DNA from: Micromonospora avicenniae
Lineage (GTDB): Bacteria > Actinomycetota > Actinomycetes > Mycobacteriales > Micromonosporaceae
NCBI RefSeq assembly: GCF_900156065.1
Contig: NZ_FTNF01000019.1
Coordinates: 1-64,000 of the forward strand
Direction of reading: 5' to 3'
DNA: 64,000 bases
Shown here: positions 54,196-64,000 of the stretch, piece after piece
Numbering within the stretch: position 1 is the stretch's first letter
How the letters are laid out: the number at the start of each line of letters is the position of its first letter
Notes under the pieces: generated by a model
What the model was told of the DNA's origin: nothing
The model's database searches: none
The model's input: only the letters and a program-made list of their open reading frames with translations
Program-made: the position numbers and the translations under genes

Positions 54196-55422
54196 ATGGC
54201 CGTCAAGACCGAAGCCCGGCCGGGCGTCGCGGAGATCCGGCCGTTCACGGTGGAGATCCCGGAGAGCGAGCTGACGGCCCTGCGTACCCGGATCGCGGCG
54301 ACCCGCTGGCCGGAGCGGGAGACCGTCCCGGACGAGTCGCAGGGCGTGCAGCTGGCGACGATCCAGGCGCTCGCGCGCTACTGGGAAAAGGAGTACGACT
54401 GGCGCAGGGTCGAGGCCACGCTGAACAACCTGCCGCAGTTCATCACCGAGATCGACGGCGTGGACATCCACTTCATCCACGTCCGCTCGAAGCACGAGAA
54501 CGCGTTGCCGCTCATCGTCACCCACGGGTGGCCGGGCTCCATCATCGAGCAGCTGAAGATCATCGGCCCGCTGACCGACCCCACGGCGCACGGCGCACCG
54601 GCGTCGGACGCCTTCCACCTGGTGATCCCGTCGTTGCCCGGCTACGGCTTCTCCGGCAAGCCGGCCGACCCCGGTTGGGGTCCGGACCACATCGCCCGTG
54701 CCTGGACGGAGCTGATGCGGCGCCTGGGCTACCCGCGATTCGTGGCGCAGGGCGGCGACTGGGGAGCGGTGGTCACGGACCTGCTGGGCGCGCAGGCGCC
54801 GCCGGAACTGGCCGGCATCCACTCCAACATGCCCTGCGTGGTGCCGCCCGACATCGACAAGCTCTTCCAGTCCGACATCACCGGACTGAACGACGCGATG
54901 AGCCGACTGCCATCCGGACTGTCAGCCGACGAGATGCGTGCCTGCGAGCAGTTGGACTTCTTCTGGAAGCACGCCGCGTACGCGCTGATCATGGGCACCC
55001 GCCCGCAGACGCTGACCGCGTTGGCGGACTCCCCGGTCGGCCTGGCGGCCTTCATGCTCGACCACGACGCACGCAGCCTCGATCTGATCTCCCGCGCCTT
55101 CGCCGGGAACGAGGGGGGCCTGTCGCGGGACGACGTCCTCGACAACATCACGCTCTACTGGCTGACGAACACCGGCGTCTCCTCGGCCCGCCTCTACGCG
55201 ATGAACGCGTACTCCTTCTTCGCCCCCAAGGGCGTCACCATCCCGGCGGCCGTGAGCGTCTTTCCCGACGAGCTCTTCCAGGCCCCGCTGAGCTGGGCTC
55301 AGCAGGCGTACCCGAACCTCGTCCACTACAACCGCCTGGACGAGGGCGGGCACTTCGCGGCGTGGGAACAGCCGCACCTGCTCGCGCAGGAGATCCGCGC
55401 CGGCTTCCGCTCACTGCGCTAG
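54196..55422 (+). CDS. Epoxide hydrolase (EHN type)
   Basis: 408 residues. An N-terminal epoxide-hydrolase domain (IRPFTVEIPESELTALRTRI, TRWPE) precedes the alpha/beta hydrolase part: THGWPGS oxyanion loop, GGDWGA with the nucleophile aspartate, and the histidine in EGGHFAAWEQP. It opens epoxides to diols or acts on juvenile-hormone-type substrates. A GGAAGGG element precedes ATG 54196. Confidence 0.9.
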   Translation: MAVKTEARPGVAEIRPFTVEIPESELTALRTRIAATRWPERETVPDESQGVQLATIQALARYWEKEYDWRRVEATLNNLPQFITEIDGVDIHFIHVRSKHENALPLIVTHGWPGSIIEQLKIIGPLTDPTAHGAPASDAFHLVIPSLPGYGFSGKPADPGWGPDHIARAWTELMRRLGYPRFVAQGGDWGAVVTDLLGAQAPPELAGIHSNMPCVVPPDIDKLFQSDITGLNDAMSRLPSGLSADEMRACEQLDFFWKHAAYALIMGTRPQTLTALADSPVGLAAFMLDHDARSLDLISRAFAGNEGGLSRDDVLDNITLYWLTNTGVSSARLYAMNAYSFFAPKGVTIPAAVSVFPDELFQAPLSWAQQAYPNLVHYNRLDEGGHFAAWEQPHLLAQEIRAGFRSLR

Positions 55423-55446
55423 GGCGTGTGTCGCTGCCTGACCGAC

Positions 55447-55471
55447 GGGCGTCCCGACTCGGGAGTCGCCC
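55447..55471 (+). terminator. Hairpin after the epoxide hydrolase
   Basis: GGGCG-TCCCGA (55447-55457) pairs with TCGGGA-CGCCC (55459-55471) around a single-base loop centre and a two-base bulge. Confidence 0.45.
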
Positions 55472-55529
55472 ATGCCCCGACCCATGGCCGGGCCGGTCGG
55501 CGAGCTCGGCTCTACGTCCGCCATCGGCT

Positions 55530-56510
55530 TCAGCGCACAGCGGTCGCCCGCTCGTCCGCCCACCGGCGGCCGGAGTCCTCCGGATCGTCCGGTTGCAGGC
55601 TGCCATCCACCAGGCCGGCGTAGAGCGACTCGAACAGCCGATCCGGATCCACCGCTGATCGCCCCGCCTCGTCCTCACTGGCCGCATCGTGGGCTGCCTG
55701 AACCTCGACGACTTGGCGTGCCAGCGCCACCACATCCACATCGGTGCGGTACAGCGACGCCCACAGCTTCTCCTCAAGCTCGATCGCGGCCCTCTCCCAC
55801 TGCTGCGCCGGCTCCGGCGATTCCCCGTCCTCCTGCTCGGCCTGCCGGTACACCGCCCGCGACCGCGCCCTGCCTGCCAACCCCATGAAGTCGGTGATCA
55901 GGGTGAACGGCCGACGGTTTATCGGGAACGCCCACGGCAGCGTCCGGCCGATCCGGGCCACCCCGAGCCCGCGCACCAGGTCGAACAGCAGATCGTCCGC
56001 AGGTTTCCAAGCCGCGCTCCGGTCATGGTCAAGCACCGCCCGCAGCGCCGAGGCGTCGGCCCGCAGACCAGCCGAGGCAGACCAACCGGCCAGCTCCGCC
56101 ACCACATCGTCAACGCTGCGGCCGACGGGCTCCGGCATGCCATCCGGCTGATGCCGGTACACCCCGCACGGCCCGCTGGTATCCCACAGGTGCGTCAACG
56201 ACCCCACCATGCCCGGCACCGCCGCGCACATGACCGCGCAGTCGCCGTCACTGACTTATGCGACGAAGACCGGATGTCCCGTCGATGCCACCACCGCCCC
56301 ACACGGCCCGAGCAGGTCCGGCGGATCCTTCCACCCGCTGGTCTCCACCAGCTGCCATCCGTCGCCCAGATCGCGCAACCAATGATGCTGGTGACCGAAC
56401 CCGCTCATGCCGTCCTGGTCGACCAACAACCCCGTCGGCCGCGCCACCACCACCGTGCCCCAATAGCCCACCCGCGGGAGCATAGGCCGCGCCGCGGTGA
56501 TCCAACACAT
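55530..56510 (-). pseudogene. Hypothetical gene split by an in-frame TAA
   Basis: From ATG 56510 (good GGGG ribosome-binding stretch) the frame codes a tryptophan-rich protein (LVDQDGMSGFGHQHHWLRDL). At TAA 56258-56256 it stops after GAVVASTGHPVFVA, but the same frame resumes at once with VSDGDCAVMCAAVPGMVGSL and runs to 55530. Without the stop it would be 326 residues. The family is unknown. The 3' part alone starts at ATG 56231 without a ribosome-binding site. Confidence 0.6.
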
Positions 56511-56625
56511 AGACGTCCCCACCCCCCTCACCAGACGTGCGCGGGCTGCGAGGCGTCCTCAGCTTCGGCGCGTGAAGAAGGTCGAGCGGTTCCACCGCAC
56601 ATTCCGCCGACGTGGGTACGGCCGC

Positions 56626-57786
56626 TCACCGGGTGAGGCCGACCAGCGTCGCCAGGCGCGCCACGCCGGCCGGCGCCGGGGGGTGCGCCCGGGCCACCTC
56701 GGCGATCACGGTACGCGCCGAGGGTCGGCACCGAACCTCGGCCGGCGCGACGCTGTCCGCGTCGACCAACGCGCGAGCCGCCCCACGCAGGTCGCCCACC
56801 TCGAGGTACGCCCGGGCGACGTCGACCAGGTAGGCGCCCCGGCACTCGGCCGGCAACAGCCGCCACCCCGCCCGCCGCACGATCGCCGGGTGCCGTCGCA
56901 CCGCCGCCCCGGCGTCGCCCCACTCGACGGCCGCCACCACCCGGGCCAACTCGACGGCGACCGGACCGAAGCCGGTCCGGTGCGGATCGTCGTACCCACG
57001 GAGTCGGACGGCGATCCCGGCGGCCCGCTCGGTCAGCTCCTCGGCGCGGTGGCCGTCGCCGGAGCCGGCGGCGGCCAGGGCGGCCTGGAGCAGCAGCGTC
57101 CCGCACACCGCCCACTCCCTCGGCGGCCGCTGCCGGTCGGTCGCCAGGCGCTCCCCGGCGGCGACCGTCGCAGCGAGGGCCAAGCGCTCCCTGCCGAGAG
57201 CGCGCAGCGCCTGCCCGACCGACACGGCCGCCGTCGCCGACAGGACTCGGTCGCCGTTCGCGGCGGACATCGCCCGGTCGGCGGCCAGCCACCCCAGGTC
57301 GGCCTCACCGAGCTTCACCAGCAGCGACGAGGTGACCCGGTACGCCTGCACCAGTAGCTCCGGGATCTGCGCACCCTGGACGCCATCGAGCAGCCCCGGC
57401 AGCACTCGCACCAGCTGCGGGTAGTGCGCGTGCTGGTAGGTCAACCAGGCGTGCCCGACCTGCCTACGCAGCTCTTCCGCCGCCTGCACCGGGGATTGCC
57501 GGACGCCGTAGCGGGCCAGCGCGGCCCGGATGTCGTCCACCCCGGCCAGGGTGCCCACAGTGGCCGGCGGCCGGTGCCGGCCGAGCAGCAGCTCCGGGTC
57601 GATCCGGAGCACCTGCGCCAACTCCTGGATCACCGGGTACCGGTCCAGGGGGCGGACACCACGCTCGACCTTGTCCACCCAGCTCTTGGACCTGCGGAGC
57701 CGGTCGGCCAGCATCTGCTGCGTCATCTGCCGCCGCACCCGCCAGCGCGCTACCCGGCGGCCGATCGGCAGCTCATCCCCGGTCAC
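56626..57786 (-). CDS. XRE-family transcriptional regulator
   Basis: 386 residues. Helix-turn-helix near the N-terminus (RRQMTQQMLADRLRRSKSWVDKVERG), then a long helical TPR-like body (YQHAHYPQLVRVLPGLLDG, AALAAAGSGDGHRAEELTERA), a layout of many actinomycete DNA-binding regulators. GTG 57786 overlaps the upstream small gene by 14 bases. Target unknown. The gene 58048-59190 has the same architecture. Confidence 0.85.
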   Translation of the reverse strand: MTGDELPIGRRVARWRVRRQMTQQMLADRLRRSKSWVDKVERGVRPLDRYPVIQELAQVLRIDPELLLGRHRPPATVGTLAGVDDIRAALARYGVRQSPVQAAEELRRQVGHAWLTYQHAHYPQLVRVLPGLLDGVQGAQIPELLVQAYRVTSSLLVKLGEADLGWLAADRAMSAANGDRVLSATAAVSVGQALRALGRERLALAATVAAGERLATDRQRPPREWAVCGTLLLQAALAAAGSGDGHRAEELTERAAGIAVRLRGYDDPHRTGFGPVAVELARVVAAVEWGDAGAAVRRHPAIVRRAGWRLLPAECRGAYLVDVARAYLEVGDLRGAARALVDADSVAPAEVRCRPSARTVIAEVARAHPPAPAGVARLATLVGLTR

Positions 57787-57934
57787 GCCGCCACCGCCGG
57801 TCTGGGACGGCACGGGTGGTGTCCTCCACCGGTACGCGATCCGCCTCCGCCTGTGCCAGGAGTCGCCGTTTGGCCGCCTCCCGCTCGGCCGCCTCCGCCT
57901 GCTCGCCCTTCTTCTCCGACTCGCCGCCTTGCAT
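57773..57934 (-). CDS. Small charged helical protein upstream of the XRE regulator
   Basis: 53 residues, alanine-, glutamate- and arginine-rich (MQGGESEKKGEQAEAAEREA), a single long helix by composition. GGAGG lies five bases before ATG 57934. It overlaps the XRE gene by 14 bases, implying coupled translation. Unknown function; it may modulate the regulator. Confidence 0.5.
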   Translation of the reverse strand: MQGGESEKKGEQAEAAEREAAKRRLLAQAEADRVPVEDTTRAVPDRRWRRDRG

Positions 57935-57981
57935 ACCCACCTCCGTCAGACAGTGGGCGCGACGCGGGCATCGAAACAGCC

Positions 57982-58010
57982 ATTACGCCGTCACCCACCG
58001 TCATGTTCAA
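57982..58010 (-). promoter_or_regulatory. Possible housekeeping-type promoter for the small protein and XRE pair
   Basis: On the minus strand TTGAAC (58010-58005), 17 bases, CGTAAT (57987-57982), about 48 bases before ATG 57934. Each hexamer matches the consensus at about four of six bases. Confidence 0.35.
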
Positions 58011-58047
58011 GGCGATGACGGGTAGGAGACCAGGCGCAAGGCGTCCG

Positions 58048-59190
58048 CTACGGCATTGCGGACAGTCCAAGTCGGTGGGCAGCCCCGGCCACATGGCCGG
58101 CGAGTTCCCGCGAGGCGGTGGCAACTGCGATCGCGTCCGCCTTCGCCAGCGTCTCGCGAGCTGCTGCCGCATCCCCCGCCTGCGTCTCCGCAACGGCGAG
58201 GTGCACCAGGTTGCGGCCGTGCCACTCCGCACCGCTGGCTTCCTCACTAACACCCGCGACACCCACCGTCAGCAGCTCAATGGCCCGGTCGTTGGCGCGA
58301 CTGTCCGCTGCGCCGAGATACCGCCAAACACTTCCCTGCTGGACGGCGAAGAACGACGGCGTGTACCAGTAGCCCCACGGGGAGAGTGGCTCCTCTGCCG
58401 CCTGGGCCGACAGGTCCGACGCCTCGGACAGGCGCGCGAGCACGTCGGCGCTAGCAGCCCCGGACATGGCGAGGCCTCTGGCCTCCTGCCCGGCGCAGTA
58501 GGCGCGTAGAGCCGAGTTCACCGACGGGTTCCGGCGTGATTCCCGAGAGAGATAGATCATGGCAGGTAGATCGTTCCGCAACTCGGCCTGGTGTCCCTGG
58601 AAGGAGAGCACTGTGGCGACCAGATCCGTGTTGCCGGCCTCGGTGGCCCACTGCAAGGCCCTCGCGTTCCACATCGTCGCGGCGCGTTCCGCCCCCCGCG
58701 CGATGCTCAACCAACCCGCGAACTGCGCCCACTGCGCGGCCACATCAACCACACGGGGCCGCACGCCGGATGGGGCATCCGTCAACAGCCCAGTCACGTT
58801 GTCGAGGTGGGCCCCGACGGGACCCATGATCGGTCCGGAACCGAGGGCGTCCTCCAGACGACGGTAGCCAGCGAGAAGGCCCGCGAGCGCTTCGATCGCC
58901 GCACGATCAACCCGGCGGGGATGGGCCGTCACGTACGCCAACCGGTCGCCGCCTATGGGAGCATCGACGACCAGCGCGGCCAAGGCACCGCGAGCCCCAA
59001 GTGCCTCGTCGAGCCGGGTCGCCACGTCCACTGTCGGCTTTGTCTGCCCAGACTCCAACTGGTGCAGGAGACTCTTGCCGTGGTTGACGGCGGCGGCGAG
59101 TTGCCGCAGCGACAGGCCATGCGCTTCCCGCAACCGCCGCAGTTCGGTGGCGAAACGCGGGTCGACGATCGTGGTTGCGCGTGGGGGCAT
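58048..59190 (-). CDS. XRE-family transcriptional regulator with TPR-like body
   Basis: 380 residues. HTH: FATELRRLREAHGLSLRQLAAAV, then NHGKSLLHQLESGQTKPTVD. The remainder is a helical repeat body with SRESRRNPSVNSALRAY and ALRAYCAGQEARGLAMSGA segments, the pattern of actinomycete regulators that sense small ligands. ATG 59190 is supported by AGGAG eight bases upstream. It is followed on the same strand by the small protein and the second XRE gene. Confidence 0.85.
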   Translation of the reverse strand: MPPRATTIVDPRFATELRRLREAHGLSLRQLAAAVNHGKSLLHQLESGQTKPTVDVATRLDEALGARGALAALVVDAPIGGDRLAYVTAHPRRVDRAAIEALAGLLAGYRRLEDALGSGPIMGPVGAHLDNVTGLLTDAPSGVRPRVVDVAAQWAQFAGWLSIARGAERAATMWNARALQWATEAGNTDLVATVLSFQGHQAELRNDLPAMIYLSRESRRNPSVNSALRAYCAGQEARGLAMSGAASADVLARLSEASDLSAQAAEEPLSPWGYWYTPSFFAVQQGSVWRYLGAADSRANDRAIELLTVGVAGVSEEASGAEWHGRNLVHLAVAETQAGDAAAARETLAKADAIAVATASRELAGHVAGAAHRLGLSAMP

Positions 59191-59426
59191 GGCAAGCACT
59201 CCTACCTCGCGACGCTGAGGCAAATCCCTACAGCAGCAACTTACCGGCCTTCGACCGCATCTCTGATGGTGCGGCAGCGTGGGCGACCAGAGTGGAGCGG
59301 CGATCCATGTTCCTGCGATCCGGTTCGACCTGGAGACCAGCCCACCGACGACACCGCCCTGCTGGCGATCCGCGCCGCTGAGGCAACGCCGCGACCGGGT
59401 CCTGATCACAGCGCCAACCAGCGCAG

Positions 59427-60623
59427 TCAGCTGGCCTCGTGGTTCCGGCCCGGCTCAGCCCTGTCTCTGCGCGGCGACCCGGACTCGCCGCTCGGTCCCG
59501 GTCCGGCCCCGCCGGAGGGGTCCGGCCCACCCTGCTCGCCGGTCAGCTCCGTGTCGGGCTGATAGCGGTACGCCGCCTCCCGGACCGCCGAGTCCGACTC
59601 CAGTCCGGCGCCGAGCGCGCCGCCGACCGTCGCCAGCGAGCTGACCAGCCAGCCCAGCTTGACCTGATGGGCGACGCCGGCCGGTCGGCCGGTGGATTCA
59701 CCAAGCAGGTCCCAGGGGACGAGGGCGATCGCCCCGATGATGGCCAGCACGGCGAGCGCCACGTACAGCGCGAGGACACCGACCACCACGGTGAGCACGG
59801 TGACCACGTTGAATAGGACGACCTGTTCACGGGCACCCGAATCGCGCGGAGCCCGCTCCCAAAGGCGCGCGCCGAGCAACATGGTCAGCACCACCGCCAG
59901 AACGGAGCCGCCCGCGAGCAGGCCGAGCCGGAGGTTGCCCAAGGCCGCCGACAGCTGCCAAATATCGGCGCTCACCAGGGAGAGGACGGCGGTCGCGAAG
60001 GCACCGACCAGCAGCCGGGAAAGCCGGACGGCCAGCCGCCACGGCCGGTTCGCCCGAAGCATACCGAGCAGCAGCCGCAGGTTGCCGCCGATCACCCCAG
60101 CCAGCAGGCCAATGCCGGACGCCTGGTGGCTCACCCGTGCGCCGAGTTCCCGGGCCCGCCGTCCGGTGGCCAGGCGCCGGCGCCGCGGTCCGGCCCGTAC
60201 CGGGTCGCCGACCGCGTCGGTATCGCCGAGCAGTGCCGCGAGGAGCCGGTCTCCGGCCTCGGCCATCCGCCGAGCCACGGCGACGGGGCCCAGCGCGGGC
60301 ACGGAAAGCACCGCGACGCCGTGGGTGGTGCTGGCGTGCGCGACCACGGGCCGCCGCGCGGTCTGCAACGGCAGGTCTGTCACGCAGAGGACCAGATTCC
60401 AGCCCTCGGCCAGCATCCGGCGCCGGGTTGCCTCGATGAGCTGGCTGAGGTCGGCCGGCCCTTCGACGAGCCGCGCCACCTGGAGGCGTACCGCCCAGTC
60501 GACCTCCGGGACTCGGTTGCGGAGCCGGTCGGCGAGCTCCGGGACGGCCTCCCGCGCCAGGTCGGCCGCGGCCCCGGGGGCGGCCACGACACCCACGACG
60601 AGGGACCCGCGCCCGGTCACCAC
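59427..60623 (-). CDS. Multi-helix membrane protein of unknown function
   Basis: 398 residues from GTG. The first 150 are soluble (GSLVVGVVAAPGAAADLARE; VLCVTDLPLQTARRPVVA; HGVAVLSVPALGPVAVARR), followed by at least four helices (HQASGIGLLAGVIGGNLRLLL onward) and a proline/glycine-rich acidic tail. The soluble part may bind a nucleotide or metabolite. No known domain can be assigned with confidence. Confidence 0.7.
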   Translation of the reverse strand: MVTGRGSLVVGVVAAPGAAADLAREAVPELADRLRNRVPEVDWAVRLQVARLVEGPADLSQLIEATRRRMLAEGWNLVLCVTDLPLQTARRPVVAHASTTHGVAVLSVPALGPVAVARRMAEAGDRLLAALLGDTDAVGDPVRAGPRRRRLATGRRARELGARVSHQASGIGLLAGVIGGNLRLLLGMLRANRPWRLAVRLSRLLVGAFATAVLSLVSADIWQLSAALGNLRLGLLAGGSVLAVVLTMLLGARLWERAPRDSGAREQVVLFNVVTVLTVVVGVLALYVALAVLAIIGAIALVPWDLLGESTGRPAGVAHQVKLGWLVSSLATVGGALGAGLESDSAVREAAYRYQPDTELTGEQGGPDPSGGAGPGPSGESGSPRRDRAEPGRNHEAS

Positions 60624-60811
60624 ATTCCCGGAGCCCGCCCCGCCGCTCCCCCGGGCGCGGCACCCCCGACCTCGGTGCCGTCCCGGTCGACGCCCATCCC
60701 GCCTCCCGCTCCTTTCGGCGTAGGCCGTGTCCTGTCGACAGGGCCTGGTTCAGCTAGTCCCCGGTAGGCGCCGACTCATTCATCGGCCCGGCGGTGACGC
60801 CGAATCGGTGG

Positions 60812-61822
60812 TCAGGGCTGGTACTGGCTGCGGGTGCGGGGCAGCCACTGGGGGTGTTGGTCGCGCAGGTAGCAGACCAGTCCCTCACGCAGGTCGCACC
60901 GTAGGTCCCAGGCGCTGGCGCCGTCCGCGGCCGAGGCCTGCACCTGGATGACCACGGTCTGCGGGGTGGCGTCGACCATCTGGAGCACCCACTGGTCTCG
61001 ATCCCACAGCGGTGAGGACTCGACCAGTCGGCGTGCCTCCCGGCGCAGGTCGTCCAGGTCGGCGGTATGGTCGACATGTAACTGGATCTTGCCGACCACC
61101 CGAAACTCGTTCCGGGTCCAGTTCTGGAACGGCCGCTCGGTGAAGTACGTGGTCGGCAGGATGAGCACCCGCTCGTCCCAGAGCCGGATCACCACGTTGG
61201 TCAGCTTCACCTCCTCCACCCGGCCCCATTCGCCGTCCACCACCAGCACGTCGCCGACGTGCATCCCATCGGCGAAGGCGACCTGAATGCCGGCGAACGC
61301 GTTGCCGAGCGCGGTTCGGGCGGAGAGGCCGATCACCGCGCCGACCACCCCGGCCGAGGTCAGAATGGAGACGCCGAAGAGGCGTACCGGCCGGAAGGTG
61401 ATCAGGATCAGGCCGACCGCGAGGATCGTGACAACGGCCACCGTGAGCCGCCGCACCGGACGGATCTGGGTACGGGCCCGCCGGACCCTCCGGCTCGTGA
61501 CCGGATCGCTCGGCAGCCGGCTGAACGCGACCGCTTCGGCGACGTGCAATGCCTTGATCACCAGCCAGGCACAGACGGCGATCAGGACCAGCAGGATGGC
61601 GTGCCGCAGATAACGCTGCCACGCGTCCGGTCCAGGCGGCAGTGCGTAGAACAGCGTTGCGACCAGCAGGACCGCGGCCGCCGGGCGGCGGCAGGCGTGC
61701 CGCAGCGGCTCCAGCAGCCAGCTATAGCGACCACGGGCAACCCGGCGGACCAACACGCCGGAGACCAGGTCCACGACCACGGCCGCCGCCAGCGCGGCCA
61801 ACACGATCAACGCGGTACGCAT
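60812..61822 (-). CDS. MscS-type mechanosensitive channel
   Basis: 336 residues: several N-terminal helices, then the MscS core FGVSILTSAGVVGAVIGLSARTALGNAFAG forming the pore helix and the glycine/alanine-rich gate, and the beta domain HVGDVLVVDGEWGRVEEVKLTNVVIRLWD. It opens on membrane tension to release solutes during osmotic down-shock. ATG 61822 (MRTALIVL) is chosen; the frame upstream is unrelated. Confidence 0.9.
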   Translation of the reverse strand: MRTALIVLAALAAAVVVDLVSGVLVRRVARGRYSWLLEPLRHACRRPAAAVLLVATLFYALPPGPDAWQRYLRHAILLVLIAVCAWLVIKALHVAEAVAFSRLPSDPVTSRRVRRARTQIRPVRRLTVAVVTILAVGLILITFRPVRLFGVSILTSAGVVGAVIGLSARTALGNAFAGIQVAFADGMHVGDVLVVDGEWGRVEEVKLTNVVIRLWDERVLILPTTYFTERPFQNWTRNEFRVVGKIQLHVDHTADLDDLRREARRLVESSPLWDRDQWVLQMVDATPQTVVIQVQASAADGASAWDLRCDLREGLVCYLRDQHPQWLPRTRSQYQP

Positions 61823-62193
61823 CAGAAGCCGTTCACCCTGATCCCGATGCCGTCTCTCCCGGGTTCGCGACCGCACTCACCGCGATCAGGGTGCCATCAG
61901 ATCCGTTGGCAAGCGGCGGATATCGAGAATGTCAGACGGCGTTACCGGCGTCCGGCGGCTGCTGAACGAGACGGTCGGCAGCCATCAGCTGCTCTCGGGC
62001 GTGCCGGCACCTGCGGCCCGAGCCGCACCCCGAGGCGCTACGCGCGGCCGAGCGGTGGCTAGCCGGGGCAGGCAACTCGCAGCTGGTGGTGTGTTTCGCG
62101 GGCGAACCCACGCCCGCCGAGGCACCGCACGACGAGCGTTGGCCATTCGCCGACTCGCACTGCTGGCTCCTGCCAAGCACGTCGACATCAACT
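61823..62193. other. 371-base stretch without a convincing gene
   Basis: One plus-strand frame (about 61990-62210) reads PEALRAAERWLAGAGNSQLV and WPFADSHCWLLPS, with ordinary composition but no recognisable family, no start and no ribosome-binding site. It may be a decayed gene. Nothing else is seen. Confidence 0.35.
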
Positions 62194-63923
<1,730 letters not shown>

Positions 63924-63927
<4 letters not shown>

Positions 63928-64000
63928 GCGGCAGCCTCCACGAGATCGACGGGGACGAGGAGGGCGACGGGATAGGTGCTCATCAGATCTTGTAGGAGCA
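63924..64000 (-). CDS. treY: C-terminal end of malto-oligosyltrehalose synthase (TreY), 5' end outside window
   Basis: The last 24 codons (LLQDLMSTYPVALLVPVDLV...) end at TGA 63926-63924, overlapping the treZ ATG. The YPVALL tail and the position before treZ are typical of TreY, which turns the reducing end of maltodextrins into a trehalose unit. The call rests mainly on context. Confidence 0.65.

Noticed and set aside
59310..59420. Possible SpoIIE phosphatase C-terminal trace (PTDDTALLAIRAAE) on the plus strand
   Set aside because: Only about a dozen residues match a loose pattern; no upstream domain; could be chance.

Overview
The window is GC-rich actinobacterial chromosomal DNA, most like the Micromonosporaceae (a Micromonospora-type genome). 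The signs are strong G/C third-position bias with long antisense open frames, an F420-type luciferase-like reductase, GpgS, an accessory SecA, actinobacterial DUF families (DUF5703, DUF3140, DUF2267, DUF3500, DUF4383, DUF3817), and XRE regulators of the actinomycete type. The genus is inferred from protein flavour; no marker RNA is present. I saw no rRNA, tRNA, CRISPR array, complete insertion sequence or prophage.

Layout. 1-8.3 kb: the end of a cell-wall-hydrolase-like gene, a repeat-bearing spacer, uppP with an LLM-class reductase, an aldo/keto reductase, an M20 peptidase, a hemerythrin and a LysR regulator. 8.4-11.5 kb: a ClpC-like unfoldase operon with DUF3140. 11.7-17 kb: an NYN-type nuclease followed by a tight four-gene cassette (small helical protein, larger helical protein, FtsK/SpoIIIE-type ATPase, coiled-coil membrane protein) of unknown job. 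17-18.6 kb: a two-gene unit with a JmjC/cupin oxygenase and a small protein made of three perfect 21-residue repeats. 18.8-25.8 kb: small stress-type genes mixed with decaying genes (a PIG-L/DUF72 chimera, a rhodanese remnant, a frameshifted methyltransferase). 25.9-39.2 kb: DUF2231, GAF-ANTAR, SecA2, a sugar-metabolism and glycosyltransferase block, DUF4383, a STAS-HATPase fusion, a solo CtaD and a sigma factor fused to a STAS domain. 39-53.8 kb: a ThDP enzyme with a baeRF-type release-factor homologue, a GCS2 ligase, a voltage-gated-type channel, an FdhA-like dehydrogenase with an SRPBCC protein, and hydrolases. 53.9-64 kb: an epoxide hydrolase, a gene broken by an in-frame stop, two XRE regulators, MscS, and treZ with the end of treY.

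How it fits together. A sequence of the form GTTT-N15/16-GGGTA(T/G/C), the known SigF/SigB-type promoter, lies 18 to about 115 bases before eight genes here: hemerythrin, clpC-like, TraR/DksA-type, DUF2231, GAF-ANTAR, DUF4383, STAS-HATPase and ctaD. Weaker versions precede the repeat-peptide operon, the GCS2 ligase and the sigma gene itself. Since a SigF/B-family sigma factor and a partner-switching-type STAS-HATPase protein are encoded in the same window, much of it reads as a general-stress regulon with its regulators close by. Trehalose and glucosylglycerate genes, mechanosensitive and voltage-gated channels, and redox enzymes are compatible with the same theme, though they lack the motif.

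The best candidates for something undescribed are the FtsK-centred cassette (12.3-17.0 kb), the repeat peptide with its adjoining oxygenase (17.1-18.6 kb), and the sigma-STAS fusion with its putative regulon.
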